This document shows positions 60,905-64,000 of a stretch of 64,000 bases of DNA, piece by piece (position 1 is the first letter of the stretch; each line of letters begins with the position of its first letter). The notes below the pieces were generated by a model that did not search any database, was not told the DNA's origin, and saw nothing but the letters and a program-made list of their open reading frames with translations. Source of the DNA: CAXBCP01 sp963974055. GTDB lineage: Bacteria; Pseudomonadota; Alphaproteobacteria; MPNO01; UBA830. The stretch spans positions 1 to 64,000 of the forward strand of contig CAXBCP010000004.1 in assembly GCA_963974055.1 (NCBI GenBank), in the 5' to 3' direction. A program made the translations under genes and the position numbers.

Positions 60905-60930
60905 GGAACCCGGCGGGGGCAATCCGCGTT
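60905..60930 (+). promoter_or_regulatory. EcfG-type sigma promoter (GGAAC-N17-CGTT) of nepR-ecfG
   Basis: GGAAC at 60905-60909 and CGTT at 60927-60930, spacing 17 nt, 49 nt before the nepR ATG. It indicates autoregulation of the nepR-ecfG operon, as known in other alphaproteobacteria. Confidence 0.82.
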
Positions 60931-60978
60931 ATGTCTCCTGAACGGGGCGGCGGTGTCGGCAATCCGAAAGGTGTTCAA

Positions 60979-61212
60979 ATGACTCGCAAACCCAAAGATA
61001 CACCGGGTGACGATAATTCGGGAAAGTCCGGGCACGATTCTGCCGACGGTCGCCCGTCACGGAATGGCGAAATGAAAAAGACAGAAGATAAGGGCGACGA
61101 TCGGCTCAATGAAGATATCTCTGCTTTCTATGACGATCTGGCGAACGAGCCGATGCCGGCGCGGTTGCGCGAGCTGTTGAAGACGCTCGGCGACGAAAAC
61201 GGCAAGAAATGA
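60979..61212 (+). CDS. nepR: NepR anti-sigma factor
   Basis: A 77-residue protein with a polar, disordered N-terminal half (Lys/Asp/Ser-rich) and the NepR core LNEDISAFYDDLANEPMPAR then LRELLKTL. NepR holds EcfG inactive until phosphorylated PhyR displaces it. The ATG at 60979 is chosen because the short length fits and an AAAGG RBS is present. It is 37 nt before ecfG under a perfect EcfG promoter. Confidence 0.85.
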   Translation: MTRKPKDTPGDDNSGKSGHDSADGRPSRNGEMKKTEDKGDDRLNEDISAFYDDLANEPMPARLRELLKTLGDENGKK

Positions 61213-61249
61213 AGATTTTCTCGTCCATTTCAATAGTGAGTATCAACCC

Positions 61250-61780
61250 ATGAGCAACGATCTCGGTGAGCAGATTGCGGAACTGGTGCCCAAGCTGAGG
61301 GCATTCGCGATCTCGTTATGTTCGGATGCGACAATGGGCGACGACCTCGTCCAGGAAACCATTGTCAAGGCATGGGCCGCCCGCGACCGCTTCGAGCCGG
61401 GAACGAATCTGAACGCCTGGCTGCACACAATCCTGCGCAACACCTATTTCAGCCAGCTCCGGAAATCCAAGCGGATGGTCGAGGACCCGGACGGCAGCTA
61501 TGAAGCAACGCTGACCACCCGGGCGGCGCAGGAAGGCCGGATCGAACATCGCGATCTGCGCCGGGCCTTGTCGGAACTCACCGACGAACAGCGCGAAGCC
61601 ATCATTCTGGTCTGCGCCGGCGGGTTTTCATATGAAGAAGCAGCCGCCATAGCAGGCTGCGCCGTGGGTACGGTCAAGAGCCGCGTAAACCGTGGTCGGG
61701 AAATGCTCGTGGAACTTATGGGGCGGGAGGTCGAACTCGACGCCGGTGCCACGGATATTCCGGCCAGGGGCGCTGCGTAG
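61250..61780 (+). CDS. ecfG: General-stress ECF sigma factor, EcfG (ECF15) type
   Basis: A 176-residue ECF sigma: region 2 DDLVQETIVKAWAARDRFEP and NAWLHTILRNTYFSQLRKS, region 4 LSELTDEQREAIILVCAGGF and YEEAAAIAGCAVGTVKSRVN. The motifs and the preceding nepR identify it as EcfG, the general stress sigma. No phyR gene is adjacent in this window, unlike many genomes. It should transcribe the GGAAC-N16/17-CGTT promoters seen nearby. Confidence 0.93.
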   Translation: MSNDLGEQIAELVPKLRAFAISLCSDATMGDDLVQETIVKAWAARDRFEPGTNLNAWLHTILRNTYFSQLRKSKRMVEDPDGSYEATLTTRAAQEGRIEHRDLRRALSELTDEQREAIILVCAGGFSYEEAAAIAGCAVGTVKSRVNRGREMLVELMGREVELDAGATDIPARGAA

Positions 61781-61788
61781 ACCGATCC

Positions 61789-62787
61789 TTGCGCACCGGA
61801 AACAGAGAAAGCCCGTCAGAGCCGGAACCCGGTGACGGCAGCGGCCGGTTCGCGAAGTCGCCGGTCAAAATCGGCCTCAAGGGCTGGCGCCAGATCGCGT
61901 GGCGGGTCTGGAAAGCCAATGGCGCTGACAACCTATCCGTAAATGCCGCCGGCGTGGCGTTCTACAATATGCTGGCGATATTCCCGGCGTTTACCGCGTT
62001 CGTGATGATTTACGGCCTGATCGCCGATGCCAGCGACGTTCAGGTATATTTCGTATCCCTGCAAAACCTGATCCCGAACGACGCCTGGATACTGCTGAAC
62101 GACCAGCTGACCGACCTTGCTGCGCAAAACGATTCCAGGCTGGGCTGGGGACTTCTGCTGAGCTTCGTGCTGGCGATCTGGAGTTCGGGGGCGGGTGTGC
62201 GCGCGCTTATGTCAACGCTGAACGTCGTGTACCGGGAGCATGAAACGCGCAGTCTGCCTGTATTTCTGGGCACCGCCGTCTGCCTGACGGTTGGCGGGCT
62301 GTCCGTCGCGTTGCTGTCGCTTCTGTTCATCGTCGGCACCCCGCTGGCGCTTGAACTGTTCCTGCTGCGCGAATCGGTGGAGATCGTTCTCGACGTTCTG
62401 GTGTGGTTTGTGCTCTCGGGCATCATGATGACCGGGCTTGCGATACTGTTCAGGTATGGGCCCGACCGGCGGGACGCGAAACTGAGATGGATCAGCGTCG
62501 GATCCGTGGCGGCGACGTTTGTCTGGGTGTTTGCTTCTATCGGTTTTTCGTTCTTCGTCCGTAATTTCGGGAACTACCAGGAAACCTACGGCGCCGCCGG
62601 TGCGGTTATCGTGCTGCTGATGTGGTTCTGGGTCACCGCCTATATTGTGCTGTTCGGGGCCGAACTTAACGCCCAGATGGAATTGCAGACGCGACGGGAC
62701 ACCACGGAAGGGCCGTCGCGCCCGATGGGCGAGCGCGGCGCCTGGGTTGCCGATCATGTCGCACCCGATCCGCGCAAAGATGTCTGA
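61789..62787 (+). CDS. YihY/BrkB family inner-membrane protein
   Basis: A 332-residue protein (TTG start, 8 nt after ecfG; weak RBS). A polar N-terminus is followed by the family hallmark NGADNLSVNAAGVAFYNMLA and about six membrane helices (LTVGGLSVALLSLLFIVGTP; AVIVLLMWFWVTAYIVLFGA). It ends in a short charged tail. YihY/BrkB proteins are of uncertain function; the name ribonuclease BN is a historical error. Its position suggests co-expression with the stress sigma factor. Confidence 0.9.
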   Translation: MRTGNRESPSEPEPGDGSGRFAKSPVKIGLKGWRQIAWRVWKANGADNLSVNAAGVAFYNMLAIFPAFTAFVMIYGLIADASDVQVYFVSLQNLIPNDAWILLNDQLTDLAAQNDSRLGWGLLLSFVLAIWSSGAGVRALMSTLNVVYREHETRSLPVFLGTAVCLTVGGLSVALLSLLFIVGTPLALELFLLRESVEIVLDVLVWFVLSGIMMTGLAILFRYGPDRRDAKLRWISVGSVAATFVWVFASIGFSFFVRNFGNYQETYGAAGAVIVLLMWFWVTAYIVLFGAELNAQMELQTRRDTTEGPSRPMGERGAWVADHVAPDPRKDV

Positions 62788-63028
62788 TGGCGTCCTGGCT
62801 GTCAGAACTACCGTTCTGTTGAGGCGGATTCGGGTCGTCGTCTTTGGCCGGTTCCGCGTTTTCGCCTGCGGCGATCGTCTCCGATGCCTGTCTGATATCC
62901 GCTTCGTTGGCCGATCCCGGTTTGCCTTCCGGCGGCAGGTGCGGCTGAAAGCGCAGGCTGACAGAACAACTGCCGGGAAAATTGTTACGGAATTCGATTC
63001 ATTGTCGTTTCTTTCCCCGACATGAAAA

Positions 63029-63057
63029 CGGCCCCGGCGATGATATCGCCGGGGCCG
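63029..63057 (-). terminator. Hairpin terminator after the DUF1328 gene
   Basis: CGGCCCCGGCGAT / ATCGCCGGGGCCG forms a 13-bp stem with a 3-nt loop, followed on the minus strand by TTTT. It lies 22 nt after the stop of the DUF1328 gene. Confidence 0.8.
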
Positions 63058-63078
63058 ATTGTTTCGTTGGGTCGCGCG

Positions 63079-63255
63079 TCAGACCGACGGTCTTTTGCCC
63101 TTTACCGCGTTTGCGATCAGAGCGATCGCGAAGAGTACGATAAAGACGAGGAAAATAATCTTCGCAATCGACGCCGAGGCCGCCGCGATTCCGCCGAAGC
63201 CGAATATGCCGGCGATGATGGCGAGGACAAGAAAAATGAGGGCCCATCTAAGCAT
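63079..63255 (-). CDS. DUF1328 family small membrane protein (YtjA-like)
   Basis: A 58-residue protein with RBS AAGGAG. It starts MLRWALIFLVLAIIAGIFGF, then GGIAAASASIAKIIFLVFIV and a basic end KGKRPSV: two membrane helices joined by a GG turn, exactly the DUF1328 pattern. Such proteins are widespread and induced by stress; function is unknown. Confidence 0.88.
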   Translation of the reverse strand: MLRWALIFLVLAIIAGIFGFGGIAAASASIAKIIFLVFIVLFAIALIANAVKGKRPSV

Positions 63256-63362
63256 CTCTGGTTGCTCCTTTTGTCAGGTTCGATCGAAATGGCATCCGCT
63301 GCCGGGCGAGACTTCGCCGTGGTGTCGGCGGGACGTGTCCGGCAGCGGGTGCAGGCTGCCGG

Positions 63363-64000
63363 TTAATCCGTTGCCTTGTCCCAGCTCTTCTCCAGGTCAT
63401 CCATTGCCCGTTCGAAGGCCAGTTTGGCTTCGTCCCATTTGTCGCCGGTCGCGCGTTTCAGATTGCGGAACTCGGTTTTGGTTTTGTCCCAGGCTTCCGA
63501 GAATTCGTCGTTGACCGTTTCGCCCTTCTCCTGGGCGGCGTCGGCGGATTTCTCGTAGGCCATTGCGATCTTGTCCGACCAGTCATCCATGGTCCGGTCC
63601 ATCCGGGTTACATAGCGCTGGCGCCAGCGGTAATCTTCGGCGTCATCCCGGTATTTGAATTCCGGCATCGCTTCGAGGGATTTCTCGGTCGAGCCCGCGA
63701 GCGTCACGCGGTTGGCGCCGATCGTAAGTTTCTCGTACGGCACCGCGACAAGCTTGTCGCCGATTCCGACAAAGCCGCCGACGGACAGGATAGCGAGGAC
63801 GGTCTTGCCGTCCTTTGCGACCAGCAGGTCGTCGATTTCGGCGATCTTGTCGTCTTTGGCGTCAAGCACGTCCTGCCCGATAAGTTCGTTGGCGCTCAGG
63901 ACATAGCCGGCATTCATGGTGTCGCTCAGGGCGGTTGTGGATTTGTCCGCCGCATGAACGGAGGGGATGGCGACAGTCAGGGCCGCAGCCGCTACGCAGG
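63363..64000 (-). CDS. Exported PRC-barrel domain protein (5' end cut by window edge)
   Basis: The frame continues upstream of the first visible ATG (63917) to the window edge and encodes the end of a signal peptide (CVAAAALTVAIPSVHA before ADKS), so the real start is outside. The PRC-barrel core is LIGQDVLDAKDDKIAEIDDL and GGFVGIGDKLVAVPYEKLTI. A long helical C-terminal part (about 90 residues; DKTKTEFRNLKRATGDKWDE) follows, like CsbD/stress-helix proteins. It shares its core with the gene at 11548-12369. Context suggests an envelope-stress protein. Confidence 0.85.
   Translation of the reverse strand, partial: CVAAAALTVAIPSVHAADKSTTALSDTMNAGYVLSANELIGQDVLDAKDDKIAEIDDLLVAKDGKTVLAILSVGGFVGIGDKLVAVPYEKLTIGANRVTLAGSTEKSLEAMPEFKYRDDAEDYRWRQRYVTRMDRTMDDWSDKIAMAYEKSADAAQEKGETVNDEFSEAWDKTKTEFRNLKRATGDKWDEAKLAFERAMDDLEKSWDKATD

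Noticed and set aside
1..64000. CRISPR array, rRNA operon or complete insertion sequence
   Set aside because: No regularly spaced repeats, rRNA-like sequence or transposase gene was seen anywhere in the window.

Overview
This 64 kb window is chromosomal DNA from an alphaproteobacterium. The clearest evidence is a NepR gene followed by an EcfG-type (ECF15) sigma factor at 60979-61780, the core of the alphaproteobacterial general stress response, with a perfect GGAAC-N17-CGTT promoter in front. The high GC content, PotABCD-like and TAXI-TRAP transporters and an AcuI-type acryloyl-CoA reductase fit a free-living, possibly marine Rhodospirillales-like organism; that rank is inference.

Layout. 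1-4914: phosphate and polyphosphate block (PiT transporter, DUF47 partner, PPK2, PPK1). 5137-13250: metal-response block with an ECF sigma carrying a Cys-rich tail, a tiny CCCG protein, DUF2933 and DUF5676 membrane proteins, a P1B ATPase with an unusual CPD motif, an FAD oxidoreductase, a truncated fabI, an orphan Rieske protein and a PRC-barrel protein. 13250-16980: decayed accessory DNA (C-terminally truncated DUF6361 gene, small orphans, an HTH-like protein). 16980-32974: a 16 kb operon of five very large proteins of unknown function, joined by overlapping or 2-nt-spaced stop/start codons. 33644-36208: HrpB helicase. 36496-44325: seven-gene catabolic operon with a complete polyamine/betaine-type ABC transporter, an ADP-forming acyl-CoA synthetase, a crotonase and AcuI. 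44662-45561: HNH endonuclease between two tRNA-3'-end-like repeats. 45952-49012: TAXI-TRAP transporter. 49021-50133: MetE-like methyltransferase. 50294-52132: small lipoprotein and DUF2254 protein. 52315-64000: signalling and envelope-stress block with a degenerate bacteriophytochrome-like kinase and FixJ-like regulator, a pseudo-receiver, a stand-alone PhyR-type sigma-like domain, two NepR-like anti-sigmas, EcfG, MscS, DUF883, lipoprotein, OmpA, BrkB, DUF1328 and PRC-barrel proteins.

The strongest candidate for an undescribed system is the five-gene operon at 16980-32974. Only its second protein matches a family I can name (DUF6603, itself uncharacterised). None has an N-terminal signal peptide, none shows a nucleotide-binding or obvious catalytic motif, and there is no sheath, tube, spike or AAA+ gene to make it a contractile injection system. 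The second most interesting area is 55334-56837, where the parts of a PhyR-NepR partner switch appear as separate, degenerate genes beside a phytochrome-like kinase that has lost its bilin-binding residues.
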